Source: Polynucleobacter difficilis
Lineage (GTDB): Bacteria; Pseudomonadota; Gammaproteobacteria; Burkholderiales; Burkholderiaceae
Length of the DNA: 64,000 bases
Direction: 5' to 3'
Assembly (NCBI RefSeq): GCF_003065365.1
Contig: NZ_CP023276.1
Span: 1,612,001 to 1,676,000 of the forward strand
The first letter of the stretch is position 1; each line of letters starts with the position of its first letter. This document shows positions 63,897 to 64,000 of this stretch, one piece after another. Below the pieces are notes generated by a model, which saw only the letters and a list, made by a program, of their open reading frames with translations, was not told where the DNA came from and ran no database searches. A program made the translations under genes and the position numbers.

Positions 63897-64000
63897 CTAA
63901 GCCGACTGACTCACCGTCACTAAAGCGGGTCTTAAAACCCGATCTGCCAAGGAGTAGCCGCGCTGCAAGACGCTCACCACGGTTCCAGGCTCTTGCTCTG
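63897..64000 (-). CDS. grpE: Nucleotide exchange factor GrpE (C-terminal end only)
   Basis: The last 34 codons read EQEPGTVVSVLQRGYSLADR and VLRPALVTVSQSA, followed by the TAG stop. 'VLQRGY' and VLRPALV are the conserved end of the GrpE beta domain, which opens the DnaK nucleotide cleft. The rest lies outside the window. The grpE-dnaK-dnaJ order follows, with 152 bp between grpE and dnaK. Confidence 0.93.
   Translation of the reverse strand, partial: EQEPGTVVSVLQRGYSLADRVLRPALVTVSQSA

Overview
The window is a gene-dense stretch of core chromosome from a beta-proteobacterium, most likely Burkholderiaceae and close to Polynucleobacter. This rests on gene content and order (argF-argG with DUF3579-rpsT-murJ, polA-DUF2782-like-thrB, hda-HAD-pcnB-folK-panB, a BPSS1780-type membrane protein), compact intergenic gaps and roughly balanced base composition. 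The species call is from memory, with no database search. About 60 protein genes are seen. No rRNA, tRNA, CRISPR array, insertion sequence or prophage was recognised, and no gene-free stretch exceeds 300 bases; the longest is about 290 bases, between clpS and cspA.

Layout. 1-5.5 kb: rpsU-yqeY-dnaG (the macromolecular synthesis operon, dnaG cut by the window edge), divergent tsaD, and the isoprenoid cluster xseB-ispA-dxs. 5.7-9.4 kb: a lone Rieske oxygenase, a mercaptopyruvate sulfurtransferase, and a Tat-exported dienelactone-hydrolase-like protein coupled to a ZIP metal transporter. 9.4-23.7 kb: polA, a small secreted protein, thrB, a membrane protein, divergent uvrD/valS, galU, tusA and alaS. 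23.8-33 kb: tctBA, glnS, an SDR-like protein, a ferredoxin-type flavin reductase, argD-like, fkpB-ispH and radC. 33-43.4 kb: rpmB-rpmG, a desaturase, purN with an RNA methyltransferase, and ribF-ileS-lspA-coaBC-dut-higA. 43.4-50.6 kb: clpS-clpA, cspA, a DUF192 protein, argF-argG-ppnP, DUF3579 and rpsT. 50.7-64 kb: murJ, a SirB1-family protein, miaA, purM, an AI-2E-type transporter, hda-HAD-pcnB-folK-panB, and grpE-dnaK-dnaJ.

Most genes serve central functions: translation (four aminoacyl-tRNA synthetases, five ribosomal proteins or fragments of their operons, tsaD, miaA), replication and repair (dnaG, polA, uvrD, radC, xseB, hda), precursor supply (isoprenoids, riboflavin/FAD, CoA, folate, purines, arginine, threonine) and protein quality control (ClpAS, DnaKJ/GrpE, FkpB).

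I did not find a clear new biological system. The observations most worth a second look are regulatory or architectural. Several unlinked genes carry a -10-like hexamer 6-7 nt before the start codon and no Shine-Dalgarno, which suggests leaderless mRNAs. uvrD and valS diverge from one palindromic -10 element. A desaturase carries a C-terminal extension resembling the tail of ISL3-family transposases. An antitoxin-like HigA gene sits alone behind dut. A heat-shock-type promoter lies between grpE and dnaK.
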